Positions 26,678 to 36,630 of a stretch of DNA of 64,000 bases are shown piece after piece. A program made the translations under genes and the position numbers. Each line of letters opens with the position of its first letter. Position 1 is the stretch's first letter. Below the pieces are notes generated by a model that worked only from the letters and a program-made list of their open reading frames with translations, had not been told where the DNA came from and ran no database searches. The stretch is from an uncultured Sinobacteraceae bacterium. GTDB taxonomy: Bacteria > Pseudomonadota > Gammaproteobacteria > Steroidobacterales > Steroidobacteraceae. The stretch is from the NCBI GenBank assembly GCA_937902995.1, contig CALEKY010000062.1:1-64000 (forward strand), given 5' to 3'.

Positions 26678-27412
26678 ATGACTTATTGCGTAGGCATGCT
26701 CCTCGACGGGGGGCTCGTGTTCTTGGCCGACTCCCGGACGAACGCGGGCGTCGATCAAATCAGCACGTTCAGAAAAATCGCCGTGTTCGAGAAGCCGGGC
26801 GAGCGCGTGATGGTGGCGATGACCGCGGGCAATCTCGCGATCTCGCAAGCCGTCGTGAATCTCGTTCGAGAACGCATCGCTGCCGGCGAGCAGAGCATTT
26901 TCACCGCGGCGAACATGTTCGAAGCAGCTCGCGAAGTCGGTGAAGTCCTGCGCGAAGTGCATCGCCGCGACGCCGAGCCGCTCAAGGAGCACGGTGTCGA
27001 TTTCAATGTACAAGTGATGTTCGGCGGCCAAGTAGCCGGCGAATTGCCGCGGCTGTTCTCGATCTATGCCGCTGGCAATTTCATCGAGGCGACGCCCGAG
27101 ACGCCGTATTTCCAGATCGGTGAATCCAAGTACGGCAAGCCGATCCTCGATCGCCTAGTCACTCGTAGCACGAGTCTCGCGCACGCAGCCAAGTGTGCGC
27201 TGATCTCGATGGACTCGACGATTCGTTCGAATCTGTCGGTGGGGTTGCCGCTCGATCTGCTCACGATCCGCCGCGACGCCTTGCGTGTGCACACTCACGC
27301 CAACATCACGGAAGACCACGCTTACTTCAAGATGATCCGTTCGCGATGGAGCGAAGCGCTGCGACATGCCTTCCACGAGCTGCCGGATCCGGACTGGATC
27401 AGGAGCAGTTGA
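26678..27412 (+). CDS. Anbu, ancestral proteasome-like peptidase
   Basis: A 244-aa Ntn-hydrolase of the Anbu/BPH (COG3484) family. After removal of Met the chain begins TYCVGM, exposing Thr1 as nucleophile. D17 (in ADSR) and K32 (in FRK) sit at the proteasome Asp17/Lys33 positions. It is longer than HslV by about 70 residues, as in Anbu. Anbu particles form open rings and their substrates are unknown. It is the last gene of the block, 68 bases after the transglutaminase-like gene. No HslU-like ATPase is nearby. Confidence 0.93.
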   Translation: MTYCVGMLLDGGLVFLADSRTNAGVDQISTFRKIAVFEKPGERVMVAMTAGNLAISQAVVNLVRERIAAGEQSIFTAANMFEAAREVGEVLREVHRRDAEPLKEHGVDFNVQVMFGGQVAGELPRLFSIYAAGNFIEATPETPYFQIGESKYGKPILDRLVTRSTSLAHAAKCALISMDSTIRSNLSVGLPLDLLTIRRDALRVHTHANITEDHAYFKMIRSRWSEALRHAFHELPDPDWIRSS

Positions 27413-27724
27413 TGAAATTTCGGTTGGCGACAGGCTACAGGCGACAGGCCACAGCAAGATGGCGCTAGTGCTCGAGTGGGAGCATCAGGCGTAGCGACGG
27501 ATCGCTGCTCGTAAAGTGCCGGGATCGAGTAACGTCCTTGGGATAGGTCCACGACGGTTTCGATCGGGCAATTCGCGGCATGCGTCACAGATCGCGCGCC
27601 TCGTGTCCGCAGCCGTACTGCGAGTCATGGCACCATTGGACGTCGACGGCGCGTTCTCTCATCGAACTACTGAGAAAAATTTTCGACCAACGCGGCGATG
27701 GCGCTGCGCGATCGAAGCTGAACC
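27413..27724. other. 312-bp gap after the Anbu block
   Basis: Apart from the heptamer array at its left end, I see no gene, hairpin terminator or recognisable promoter here. Confidence 0.5.
27426..27454. repeat. Heptamer array, (A)CAGGCNA/CTGTAGG family
   Basis: Four units of GCGACAG/GCTACAG/GCGACAG/GCCACAG lie just after the Anbu stop codon. Confidence 0.65.
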
Positions 27725-28318
27725 ATGAAGTCGGTCTGGAAACCGTTGCTTGCGATTGCCGTCTGTTGCGTCGGCGTCGTCGGGATTTTGTCAGGCCGAC
27801 CGATCGAACGCACAGCAGGCGTGCTTGTCGATCGCGAACCTATACAGCGTCCGGCGGATGCAGCGCCGTTCATGTTCGGAGAGTTCGAAATCGCACCGCG
27901 CGCCGAGTTCGACATCGAAGCGCGAGTGCTGGGTGTCGAATCCTACCGTTTCGATGATGGTGCGAAACTCTCGCCGCTCGATTTCGCCGTCGGTTGGGGA
28001 CCGATGTCGGACACTTCGGTGCTCGAGCATTTCAGGATTTCGCAAGGTGGTCGCTTCTTCGCGATTTATCCGGACGAACAGGCGATCGACCTACGCACCG
28101 CGCTGCTCAACAGCGCAAACATGCATTTGATTCCCTCGAACTCGTCGATTCGCAAGACACTCGAAAACGTGCGAGCCGGAAACATCGTGCGGCTGCAAGG
28201 CTATCTCGTCGATGTCTCCGGACCGAACGGCTATAGCTGGTACACCTCGCTCACGCGCGAAGACACAGGCGCCGGCGCCTGCGAGGTGTTCTATGTGGAG
28301 GCGGTGGAGGTTCGGTGA
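27725..28318 (+). CDS. Membrane-anchored unknown protein
   Basis: A 197-aa protein with an N-terminal hydrophobic segment (residues 7-23) that may anchor or be cleaved. The periplasmic part has conserved-looking FEIAPRAEFDIEARVLG, a central WGPMSDTSVLEHFRISQGGRFFAIYPD, a predicted helix-rich middle and NVRAGNIVRLQGYLVDVSGPNGYSWYTSLTR. The WGxMSD block suggests a defined family I have seen only as hypothetical proteins. It ends in a heptamer array. Confidence 0.6.
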   Translation: MKSVWKPLLAIAVCCVGVVGILSGRPIERTAGVLVDREPIQRPADAAPFMFGEFEIAPRAEFDIEARVLGVESYRFDDGAKLSPLDFAVGWGPMSDTSVLEHFRISQGGRFFAIYPDEQAIDLRTALLNSANMHLIPSNSSIRKTLENVRAGNIVRLQGYLVDVSGPNGYSWYTSLTREDTGAGACEVFYVEAVEVR

Positions 28319-28325
28319 GGTTCAG

Positions 28326-28368
28326 GAAACGGGAAAGGGGAATCGGGAAATAGGGAAGAAGGGAAGGT
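28326..28368. repeat. Heptamer array, GGGAAAR family
   Basis: Six units of the GGGAAAG/GGGAATC/GGGAAAT/GGGAAGA type precede a GCGCACGTTCGCGCG core and a short CTACTCACTACTCACGAG array (28387-28404). The order array-core-array is the composite seen elsewhere in the window. Confidence 0.7.
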
Positions 28369-28394
28369 CGCGCACGTTCGCGCGACGCTACTCA

Positions 28395-29771
28395 CTACTC
28401 ACGAGCCGGAAACACACATCTCACCCTCAATCCCGGCTCGTTGTCCAACAGCTCTATGGATGCGCGATGCAGGCGCATCACTGCGGCGATGAGGCTGAGG
28501 CCGAGGCCGCTGCCGGACTTGGAGCGATCGCGTTCCAAGCGCACGAACGGTTGCAGTACGCGTTGGCGATCTTCCGCCGGAATGCCGGGGCCATTGTCGG
28601 CGACCTCGAGGACGACCGAATCCTTGGTTGTCGTGACGCTCACGTCGACGCGGCCGTCGCTCGGGACGTACTTGAGCGCATTCTCGAGCAGATTGACGAG
28701 CGCTTGCGCGAGGAGCTGCTGGTTGCCGCGTAGCGGTGCGCTGTCGCTCCCGCTGAACGCGATCGTCAGTCCGCGCGTGCTTGCTTCCGGCTGATAAAGG
28801 TCCACGAGCTCGCGTGCCAGCGACGCCAAGTCGAGCTGTTCCATGGCGAGCTCGCTGCCGTGCCCTTCGGCCTGCGCGATCTGCAGGAGGGTGCCCAGCG
28901 TGCGCTGTACACGCTCGAGCTCGAACAGCGTCGCTTCCATCGTCGAGCGGGCAGCGGGAGGCAGGTCTTCGTGCTGCAATCCTTCTTCGATGCGCACGCG
29001 TGCACGATAGAGCGGGGCACGCAAATCGTGCGCTGCGCTGTCGAACGTCGTGCGCAAGACTTCGGTCTGTTGTTGGAGGCGATCCAGCATGTGGTTGACG
29101 GTCGTCGAGAGCGCATCGAACTCGTCGCTCGCCTTTTCGATGCGCAAGCGCTGCGACAGATCTCCCCGCATGATGCTTTCGCACGTTGCGGCAATCTCGC
29201 TCACGCGTTTGCGCACGCCGCGGCTGTAGCCGACACTCACGAGCGTCGCCAGACCGACGCAAAGTCCCGCGCCCCACAACATCGCCGAACGCATGCGCGA
29301 CGCCAGACGTTTGCGTTCGAGGATGTCGGTGCCGACGAGCAAGCGGACGCCATCCTGCAGCTGAAACAGATGTGCCCGCACCGGATGTGCGACGACTCCG
29401 CCGTGCTCGCTCGCGTCGATTTCGAACTCCACCCACTCGCCGTTGGCGGTGAGCCGGTTGGGCCAGCGACCGATGTTGCCGGCGATTCGGTTACCGTCGG
29501 CGTCGGCGAGCAGATAGACCGCGCCCGTGCGGCCCCAGTTGTCCGCGCGTCGGTTCAAGGTATCGATGAGTTGGAACATGCCGCCGCGCCGAAAATCGTC
29601 GACGAGGCTTTCGACTTCGGCGCGAATGATCGCGTCGACCTCGCGATCGAGCACACGCGCGGTCAGGTAATAGGAGGCGATCAGAATGGAGGAGATGCCT
29701 GCCGCAAAGATCAGAACGTAGAGCAGCGTAACCCGCGATGCGGAGAGGCGGAACTTCTTACGACTGCTCAT
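28395..29771 (-). CDS. Sensor histidine kinase (HAMP, OmpR-partner type)
   Basis: A 458-aa inner-membrane kinase. TM1 (about 13-35), a periplasmic sensor (36-165), TM2 (about 166-187), HAMP (188-240), HisKA with H248 in SAAHDLRAPL, then N, G1 (DNGPGIP) and G2 (GSGLGLSLI) boxes of the ATPase domain. The start overlaps the end of the response regulator gene by 14 bases, marking a cognate pair. The C-terminal codons run into a heptamer array. The signal is unknown. Confidence 0.92.
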   Translation of the reverse strand: MSSRKKFRLSASRVTLLYVLIFAAGISSILIASYYLTARVLDREVDAIIRAEVESLVDDFRRGGMFQLIDTLNRRADNWGRTGAVYLLADADGNRIAGNIGRWPNRLTANGEWVEFEIDASEHGGVVAHPVRAHLFQLQDGVRLLVGTDILERKRLASRMRSAMLWGAGLCVGLATLVSVGYSRGVRKRVSEIAATCESIMRGDLSQRLRIEKASDEFDALSTTVNHMLDRLQQQTEVLRTTFDSAAHDLRAPLYRARVRIEEGLQHEDLPPAARSTMEATLFELERVQRTLGTLLQIAQAEGHGSELAMEQLDLASLARELVDLYQPEASTRGLTIAFSGSDSAPLRGNQQLLAQALVNLLENALKYVPSDGRVDVSVTTTKDSVVLEVADNGPGIPAEDRQRVLQPFVRLERDRSKSGSGLGLSLIAAVMRLHRASIELLDNEPGLRVRCVFPARE

Positions 29772-30441
29772 CCTTCAGAACATAACCCGCGCCTCGCACG
29801 GTGTGAATGAGCGGCTTGGAAAAGCCCTTGTCCACGCAGTTGCGCAGGCGGCTCATGTGCACGTCGATGATGTTGGTCTGCGGATCGAAATGCAGATTCC
29901 AGACGCCTTCGAGCAGCATCGTGCGCGTGATGACTTGTTCCGGCCGGCGCATGAAGTATTCGAGGAGCTGAAACTCCTTGGCCGTGAGCTCGATCGTGCG
30001 GCCCTCGCGGGTGGCGCGGCGCGCCAACAAGTCGAGCTCGAGATCCGAGTACTTCAGGCGCGTCACTTCCTCGGCAGCAAGCGAAGCGCGGCGGCTAAGC
30101 GCCTCGATGCGCGCCAACAGCTCGGCGAATGCGAAAGGTTTCGTCAGGTAGTCGTCGCCGCCCGCTTTCAGTCCGTGCACGCGATCGTCGACCGTGCCGA
30201 GCGCGGAAAGAATGAGCACCGGCGTGCGGTCGCCTTTCTCGCGCAGCTTGGCGATGATCGACAGGCCGTCGAGCCGCGGCAGTTGGCGGTCCGCAATGAT
30301 CACGTCGAAGCGCTGCGACGTCGCTTTGTCGAGACCGTCGATACCGTCGGCGCTGTGCGTTACATCGTGATGATGCTCGCGCAGACTCTTGATCAGGTAT
30401 TCGGCGGCCTGCAGGTCGTCTTCGATCAACAGCAATCGCAT
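29758..30441 (-). CDS. OmpR/PhoB-family response regulator
   Basis: A 227-aa DNA-binding regulator. The receiver has E7-D8-D9, phosphoacceptor D51 (VIIADRQLPRLDG) and lysine in LTKPFAF. The winged-helix domain (about 130-225) ends LIHTVRGAGYVLKDEQS. ATG 30441 (MRLLLIEDDL) is chosen; the frame runs 34 codons further upstream but with no homologous residues. It is cotranscribed with the kinase. The Deg protease gene lies 114 bases beyond on the same strand, suggesting an envelope-stress link. Confidence 0.93.
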   Translation of the reverse strand: MRLLLIEDDLQAAEYLIKSLREHHHDVTHSADGIDGLDKATSQRFDVIIADRQLPRLDGLSIIAKLREKGDRTPVLILSALGTVDDRVHGLKAGGDDYLTKPFAFAELLARIEALSRRASLAAEEVTRLKYSDLELDLLARRATREGRTIELTAKEFQLLEYFMRRPEQVITRTMLLEGVWNLHFDPQTNIIDVHMSRLRNCVDKGFSKPLIHTVRGAGYVLKDEQS

Positions 30442-30555
30442 GGATGAACCGGGCGCCTGACTCGGGCGCTCAACGAGATTTCCCGATACGGAATTTACGC
30501 CAACAGGGGTGGCGTTGTGCGACTCCTGCAAATGCGCGTGCATCGTTGCGACCCG

Positions 30556-32028
30556 TCAACCGAGCTTGACCGGTATGAAAATCTGCTGTCCTCGGCGCTC
30601 GATCAGCAGCGCGACGACCTTAGTGCCCTTCTTGACGGCGGCTTGCAGGTCTTGCAGCGATTTTACGGGCGTACCGTTGACGCCGAGGATGATGTCGCCT
30701 CGCTGCACGCCTGCTTCGGCAGCCGGCCCCGTGACGTCTTCGACGAGGAGCGAGCCTTGCGTCGCCGCTTGCCGCTTCTCTTCCGACGAGAGCGGACGCA
30801 CCGCAAGTCCGAGCTTGCTTTCGCTTGCATCTTCGCCTGCACGGGCAGCGATGCGGGAGCCTTCCTCCGGCAGCTGCTCCGTCCGCGCCGTCAGCCGTTT
30901 AGTGCTGCCGTTGCGCCAGACTTCAATCTCCAGCTTCTCGCCCGGCTTCTTGCTCGAGACGAGCAGTGGCACCTCGGCCGAGGTTTCGATTTGTTTACCG
31001 TCGACCTTCAATATGACGTCGCCGGGCTTGATGCCGGCTTTATCGCCGGGACCGTCCGTCTCGACCGAGCTGACCAGCGCGCCGCGCGGACGATCGAGTC
31101 CGAACGACTCGGCGAGCTGCGCATCCACGTCCTGGATCATGACGCCGATCCGGCTGCGCGTGACCTTGCCGGTCGCGATGAGCTGTTCTTTCACGTCGTT
31201 CGCAACGTCGATCGGAATGGCGAACGACAAGCCCATGTAACCGCCCGTGCGGCTGTAGATCTGGGAATTGATGCCCACGACCTCGCCCTTCATGTTGAAC
31301 AGCGGGCCGCCGGAATTGCCGGGATTGACGGCAACGTCGGTTTGAATGAACGGGGCGTAGTTGTTGTTGCCCATCGAGCGGGACGTCGCGCTGACGATGC
31401 CGGCCGTCACGCTGTTCTCGAATCCGAACGGCGAGCCGATCGCGATCACCCACTCGCCCGGCTTGAGCTTCGACGGATCGCCGATCTTCACCGTCGGCAA
31501 ATTCTGCGCGTCGATCTTGATGACGGCGACGTCGGTGCGCTCGTCGACACCGATGACTTTCGCGGTGTATTCGCGCCGATCCGTGAGCTTGACGGTGACT
31601 TGCGAGGCACCTTGAACGACGTGCGCGTTCGTCAGAATGTAGCCGTCGGGCGAGACGATGAAGCCCGAGCCTTGTCCGCGCGAAGGTTGCGGTTGCGGTG
31701 TGCTGCGCGGCAACGGCTGCCCGAAGCGGCGGAAGAACTCGAAGAACGGATCGTCAGGTGCAAAACGCGGGATGTTCGCCGTGGTCTGGCTTCGCTCGAC
31801 AACCGTGACGTTCACGACGGCGGGCCCGTAGCGCTCGACCAGTGCCGTAAAGTCGGGAAGGCCGGTCACGAGCCGTTCGGGTGCTGCAGCCGGTTTTTCT
31901 GCCGCAGGTGCAGCAGCATTCGCCGTGCCGGTTACGCTGGCGATCGATCCGAGATCCGACCCGCAGCCTGCCATGCCAAGGCTGACAACGATCGCGGCAA
32001 CCGAGACTCGAAAGCGGGTTGAGCGCAT
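30556..32028 (-). CDS. Periplasmic Deg/Do-type serine protease
   Basis: A 490-aa HtrA-family protease-chaperone of the DegQ/MucD type. The triad is H136 (TNAHVV), D166 (ERTDVAVIK) and S239 (GNSGG). PDZ1 is at about 285-365 and PDZ2 at about 400-485. The N-terminus has a possible lipobox (GMAGC, C22), so it may be membrane-tethered, followed by an Ala/Pro linker. AGGA lies 7 bases before ATG. It is upstream of and codirectional with the two-component pair and may share its regulon. Confidence 0.93.
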   Translation of the reverse strand: MRSTRFRVSVAAIVVSLGMAGCGSDLGSIASVTGTANAAAPAAEKPAAAPERLVTGLPDFTALVERYGPAVVNVTVVERSQTTANIPRFAPDDPFFEFFRRFGQPLPRSTPQPQPSRGQGSGFIVSPDGYILTNAHVVQGASQVTVKLTDRREYTAKVIGVDERTDVAVIKIDAQNLPTVKIGDPSKLKPGEWVIAIGSPFGFENSVTAGIVSATSRSMGNNNYAPFIQTDVAVNPGNSGGPLFNMKGEVVGINSQIYSRTGGYMGLSFAIPIDVANDVKEQLIATGKVTRSRIGVMIQDVDAQLAESFGLDRPRGALVSSVETDGPGDKAGIKPGDVILKVDGKQIETSAEVPLLVSSKKPGEKLEIEVWRNGSTKRLTARTEQLPEEGSRIAARAGEDASESKLGLAVRPLSSEEKRQAATQGSLLVEDVTGPAAEAGVQRGDIILGVNGTPVKSLQDLQAAVKKGTKVVALLIERRGQQIFIPVKLG

Positions 32029-32148
32029 GGGAAATCCTCGTTGGTGTGACGATGACGGCCCATCCAGGCCGGGAAATCGCGTACTGACTTGGATTCTGAG
32101 ATTGTCGAAGCAAGCCGGAGTTTGGGGAAATTACGAAGAATTAAGGGG

Positions 32149-32202
32149 TCGTGATTCGTGATCCGTGACTCGTGATTCGTCGTGAGTAGTGAGTCGTGAG
32201 TG
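32149..32202. repeat. Long heptamer array, GTGAYTC family
   Basis: Seven to eight units: CGTGATT, CGTGATC, CGTGACT, CGTGATT, CGTCGTGAG, TAGTGAGT, CGTGAGT. It is the longest GTGAYTC array in the window and lies 120 bases upstream of the Deg protease start. Confidence 0.8.
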
Positions 32203-32363
32203 GGTGGAAGCTGAAGAGCGCGCGGATCTGGATGGAAGCGAGGATTGCGAAAGGCAAAGCGCGCGTCGCGCAGGATCGGCTCCCAGTCCATTGCCCAGCG
32301 CCCGGAGGCCGTAGACGCGCATTTTCGGCTGAAGGTGGACGGTGGGGACCGTTTCCACGCGGA

Positions 32364-32401
32364 GGGTTCCCTTTCCCTCATTCCCCTTTCCCCTTATTCC
32401 G
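32364..32401. repeat. Heptamer array, GGGAAAR family (reverse)
   Basis: CCCTTTC, CCTCATT, CCCCTTT, CCCCTTA-type units read as the complement of the GGGAAAR family. Confidence 0.6.
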
Positions 32402-32515
32402 TTTTGTTTGGCTCTCATGCGTCCGGTGCGCAAAACGTCGGAATTTTCAGGGAGTCGCGCATAAGGCGCGCGTGCGGCGTGCCCGATCCTCTACAATTCG
32501 TACCGCTGTCGAGCG

Positions 32516-35500
32516 GTGCTGCGGCGCTCGATCGGCCTTGCTGTCGCCGCGTGCAATCGAACCGTTGGAACGCCCTTGTTGAACCTTGCTCTGCCGCTCG
32601 ACGAAGTCGAGCCGGAACGTCCCATCGTCCGCGAGGCGCCCGCGCGTTTGCGCGAGATTCCGTACAACTACACCTCGTTCTCGGACCGCGAGATCGTGAT
32701 CCGTCTGCTCGGGGAGCGGATCTGGAACATTCTCGGCGAGTTGAGGGCCGAACGCCGCACCGGACGTTCGGCGCGCATGCTGTACGAGGTGCTCGGCGAC
32801 ATCTGGGTCGTGCAGCGCAATCCGTACCTGCAGGACGATTTGATCGACAGCCCGAAGCGCCGCCGCCTATTGATCGAGGCGCTGCATCATCGTCTCCAGG
32901 ACATCGAACGGCGGCGCGATGCCAGCGATCCGGATCGCGATGCCAAGGTCGAAGAGTTGCTCCGTGCGGCGCGCAGCGCCGTGGAATCCTTCGAGCGCGA
33001 GTTCGACCGCGTCATCGAATTGCGTAAGCGCGCGCGTCGGCTGTTCGAGAAGCACACGCGCTCGGACAACATTCGGTTCGATGCCTTTGCTCGCGTTTCC
33101 CACGTGACGGACGCCACCGACTGGCGCGTCGAGTATCCGTTTGCAGTGCTGACGCCCGATCACGAGCACGAGATTCCTGCGCTCGTGCGCTCCTGCATCG
33201 AGCTCGGACTTACCATCATTCCGCGCGGCGGCGGCACCGGCTACACGGGCGGCGCAGTGCCGCTCACGCCGTTGTCCGTCGTCATCAATACCGAAAAGCT
33301 CGAGACGATCGGTCCGGTCACCCCGACGAAGCTGCCGGGCGTCGATCGCGAAGTGCCGACGGTTTTCACGGAAGCCGGCGTCGTCACGCGGCGCGTTGCC
33401 GAAGCGGCCGAGCGCGCGGGCTTCGTGTTCGCCGTCGATCCGACTTCTGCGGATGCTTCGTGCATCGGCGGCAACATCGCGATGAATGCCGGCGGCAAGA
33501 AGGCCGTGCTCTGGGGCACCGCCGTCGACAACCTCGCGTGGTGGCGCATGGTCGACCCGGAAGGCAATTGGCTCGAGGTCACGCGCATCGGCCACAACCT
33601 CGGCAAGATTCACGAGGTCGATCAAGCCGTTTTCGAGCTGGTGTGGAAAGACGGCCGCGAGGCGCCCGATCGTGCGCGCACGTTGCGCACCGAGCGCATC
33701 TCGATCGAAGGCCGCAAGTTCCGCAAGACCGGATTGGGCAAGGACGTCACCGATAAATTCTTGGGCGGACTGCCCGGCGTGCAGAAGGAAGGTTGCGACG
33801 GTCTCATTACATCTGCGCGCTGGGTGTTGCATCGCATGCCCAAGCACATCCGCACGGTGTGTTTGGAATTCTTCGGTCACGCGCGTCACGCCATTCCGTC
33901 CATCGTCGAGATCAAGCGCTACCTCGATGGCGATGCACGTTCGACCGGCGTGCAGCTCGCCGGTCTCGAGCATCTCGATGAGCGCTATCTGCGTGCGGTC
34001 GGATATGCGACCAAATCCAAGCGCGGGAGCCTCCCGAAGATGGTGTTGCTCGGCGACATCGTCGGCGACGACGAAGATGCCGTAGCGCGTGCGACCTCCG
34101 AAGTCGTGCGGCTCGCGAATGCACGCTCGGGAGAAGGCTTCATCGCCGTGAGCGCCGATGCGCGCAAGAAGTTCTGGCTGGACCGTTCGCGTACCGCGGC
34201 CATTGCGCGCCACACGAACGCATTCAAGATCAACGAGGACGTCGTCATTCCGCTCGAACGCCTCGGCGATTACACCGATGCGATCGAGCGCATCAACATC
34301 GAGCTGTCGTTCAAGAACAAGCTCGCGCTGTTGTCCGAGCTCAGAGCGTATTTCGACGGCGAGCTCGAGCTCGGCAAGGTCGACGATCCGGATCTCGAGC
34401 GCGCCTCGCGCCAAGAGTTGATCGGCGATCGTCAGACGCAGGCGCAGCAGCTTCTCGCAGCCGTCCAAGCACGCTGGCAGTACCTGTTCGAGAATTTCGA
34501 CACGTTGCTGCAGGACGCGCTGCCGAACTTGATGCGCTACGGCTACGAGCCGTTACGCAGCGATCTCGAAGCGCGCATCGCGCGCGAGCCGCAAACGCGC
34601 ATCTTCGATCTCATTCAGGATCGTTCGATCCGCACTTCGTGGAAGACGGAAGTGCGCGCGCATCTGCGCCGGCTGTTCGTCGGCGGACCTTTCATTCCGG
34701 TGCTCGAGCGCGTCGAAGAGATCCACAAGCGTGTCCTGCGCGGGCGCGTCTGGGTTGCGCTTCACATGCACGCCGGCGACGGCAACGTGCATACGAACAT
34801 CCCGGTCAACTCGGACGACTACGAGATGCTGCAGGAGGCCAATCGCACCGTCGAGCGCATCATGAAGATCGCGCGCAACTTGAACGGCGTGATATCCGGC
34901 GAGCACGGCATCGGTATCACGAAGCTCGAGTTCCTGAGCGACGAGGAGACGCGCGAATTCCGCAGCTACAAGGAGCGAATCGACCCCGAAGGGCGATTCA
35001 ATCGGGGCAAGCTCATGGCGGGCGGCGATCTGCGCAATGCGTACACGCCGAGCTTCAATCTGCTCGGTCACGAATCGCTCATCATGCAGCAGTCGGATAT
35101 CAACTCGATCTCCGACGCCGTCAAGGATTGCTTGCGTTGCGGCAAATGCAAGCCCGTGTGTGCAACGCACGTGCCGCGCGCGAACTTGCTCTATTCGCCG
35201 CGCAACAAGATTCTCGCCACGTCGCTCCTCATCGAAGCGTTCCTGTACGAGGAGCAGACGCGTCGCGGCGTATCGATCCGTCACTTCGATGAATTTTCGG
35301 ATGTCGCCGATCACTGCACGGTGTGCCACAAGTGCGTGACGCCGTGTCCGGTGAACATCGATTTCGGCGATGTGTCGATGGCGATGCGCGATCTGCTGCG
35401 CCGCATGGGCAAGAAACGCTTCAATCCGGGCACGGCCGCGTCGATGTTCTTCCTGAATGCGACGAATCCGGAAACCATCAAGCTGACGCGCAAGGTCATG

Positions 35501-36541
35501 CTCGACTGGGGCTTCAAGGCGCAGCGGCTCGGCAATCGGGTGCTCAAAGCCTTTGCCTCAGCACAGACGAAGCGTCCGCCGGCGACAACCGGCAAGCCGC
35601 CCGTCAAGGAGCAAGTGATTCATTTCGTGAACAAGAAGATGCCGGGCGGACTGCCGAAGCGGACGGCGCGCGCGCTGCTCGACATCGAAGATCGGCATTA
35701 CGTGCCGATCATCCGCAATCCGAAGACGACCACGACCGAGTCGGAAGCCGTGTTCTACTTCCCGGGCTGCGGCTCGGAGCGGTTGTTCTCGCAGGTCGGG
35801 CTCGCCACGCAAGCGATGTTGTGGCACGTCGGCGTGCAAACGGTCTTGCCGCCGGGCTACGTGTGCTGCGGCTATCCGCAGAAGGGCGCGGGCCAGTTCG
35901 ACAAGGCCGAGAAGATGATCACGGACAATCGCGTGCTCTTTCATCGCGTCGCGAACACGCTCAACTATCTCGACATCAAGACGGTCGTCGTCAGCTGCGG
36001 CACCTGTTACGACCAGCTGCAGGGTTACAAATTCGACGAGATCTTCCCGGGCTGCCGGATCGTCGACATCCACGAGTTCCTGATGGAGCGCGGCGTGAAG
36101 CTCGAAGGCGTCACGGGCGTGCGCTACATGTACCACGACCCGTGTCATACGCCGATCAAGAGCTACGATCCGCTCAAGGTCGTCAACGCGCTCATGAACG
36201 ACGAGAAGAACGGCAGGATCGAGAAGAACGATCGCTGCTGCGGCGAGTCGGGCACCTTTGCGGTCACGCGTCCCGATGTGGCGACGCAAGTCCGTTTCCG
36301 CAAAGAGCGGGAGATCCGTAGCGGCGCTGAGAAGCTGCGCGCCGACGGGTTCAAGGGCGAGGTGAAGGTCCTTACCTCGTGCCCTTCGTGCCTGCAAGGA
36401 TTGAAGCGCTACAACGACGACGCGGACATCGAGGCCGATTACATCGTCGTCGAGATCGCGAAGCATGTGCTCGGCGAGGACTGGCTGCAGAATTACGTGC
36501 GCAGCGCCAACGACGGCGGTATCGAGCGCGTCCTCGTGTAA
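32516..36541 (+). CDS. FAD-linked dehydrogenase with Fe-S and CCG domains (DUF3683)
   Basis: A 1341-aa fusion. In order: an N-terminal DUF3683 helical region (about 40-190); an FAD_binding_4 domain with [15 protein letters not shown] (about 235); a GlcD/DLD-like cap with [15 protein letters not shown] (about 755); two [4Fe-4S] motifs, [16 protein letters not shown] (872) and [14 protein letters not shown] (934); and two CCG-type segments (CCGYPQKG and [10 protein letters not shown]). This suggests a membrane-associated 2-hydroxyacid (D-lactate or glycolate-like) dehydrogenase passing electrons to quinone. The substrate is not known. GTG 32516 is given, but TTG 32576, nearer the conserved [16 protein letters not shown], is also plausible. 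Confidence 0.92.
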   Translation: MLRRSIGLAVAACNRTVGTPLLNLALPLDEVEPERPIVREAPARLREIPYNYTSFSDREIVIRLLGERIWNILGELRAERRTGRSARMLYEVLGDIWVVQRNPYLQDDLIDSPKRRRLLIEALHHRLQDIERRRDASDPDRDAKVEELLRAARSAVESFEREFDRVIELRKRARRLFEKHTRSDNIRFDAFARVSHVTDATDWRVEYPFAVLTPDHEHEIPALVRSCIELGLTIIPRGGGTGYTGGAVPLTPLSVVINTEKLETIGPVTPTKLPGVDREVPTVFTEAGVVTRRVAEAAERAGFVFAVDPTSADASCIGGNIAMNAGGKKAVLWGTAVDNLAWWRMVDPEGNWLEVTRIGHNLGKIHEVDQAVFELVWKDGREAPDRARTLRTERISIEGRKFRKTGLGKDVTDKFLGGLPGVQKEGCDGLITSARWVLHRMPKHIRTVCLEFFGHARHAIPSIVEIKRYLDGDARSTGVQLAGLEHLDERYLRAVGYATKSKRGSLPKMVLLGDIVGDDEDAVARATSEVVRLANARSGEGFIAVSADARKKFWLDRSRTAAIARHTNAFKINEDVVIPLERLGDYTDAIERINIELSFKNKLALLSELRAYFDGELELGKVDDPDLERASRQELIGDRQTQAQQLLAAVQARWQYLFENFDTLLQDALPNLMRYGYEPLRSDLEARIAREPQTRIFDLIQDRSIRTSWKTEVRAHLRRLFVGGPFIPVLERVEEIHKRVLRGRVWVALHMHAGDGNVHTNIPVNSDDYEMLQEANRTVERIMKIARNLNGVISGEHGIGITKLEFLSDEETREFRSYKERIDPEGRFNRGKLMAGGDLRNAYTPSFNLLGHESLIMQQSDINSISDAVKDCLRCGKCKPVCATHVPRANLLYSPRNKILATSLLIEAFLYEEQTRRGVSIRHFDEFSDVADHCTVCHKCVTPCPVNIDFGDVSMAMRDLLRRMGKKRFNPGTAASMFFLNATNPETIKLTRKVMLDWGFKAQRLGNRVLKAFASAQTKRPPATTGKPPVKEQVIHFVNKKMPGGLPKRTARALLDIEDRHYVPIIRNPKTTTTESEAVFYFPGCGSERLFSQVGLATQAMLWHVGVQTVLPPGYVCCGYPQKGAGQFDKAEKMITDNRVLFHRVANTLNYLDIKTVVVSCGTCYDQLQGYKFDEIFPGCRIVDIHEFLMERGVKLEGVTGVRYMYHDPCHTPIKSYDPLKVVNALMNDEKNGRIEKNDRCCGESGTFAVTRPDVATQVRFRKEREIRSGAEKLRADGFKGEVKVLTSCPSCLQGLKRYNDDADIEADYIVVEIAKHVLGEDWLQNYVRSANDGGIERVLV

Positions 36542-36630
36542 CGGCTCCGCCGGATCGTTGCGTGGATGCACGATGGTCGGCGCCCGACAGCGTGCGTACA
36601 CTTCGTGCCGAACTCGAGGAGTGGTGCGCG

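Larger units (their letters stand above)
32029..32515. other. 487-bp gap rich in heptamer arrays
   Basis: No gene is supported. Arrays lie at 32149-32202 and 32364-32401. The DNA between them (32203-32363) is unique and has no convincing coding signal. Short reading frames here encode repeat-derived Arg/Ser/His strings. A TACAAT at 32492-32497 could be a -10 element for the next gene, but no good -35 is visible. Confidence 0.5.

Noticed and set aside
32492..32497. TACAAT as a -10 promoter element
   Set aside because: No matching -35 hexamer at 16-18 bp upstream; too weak to list as a promoter.
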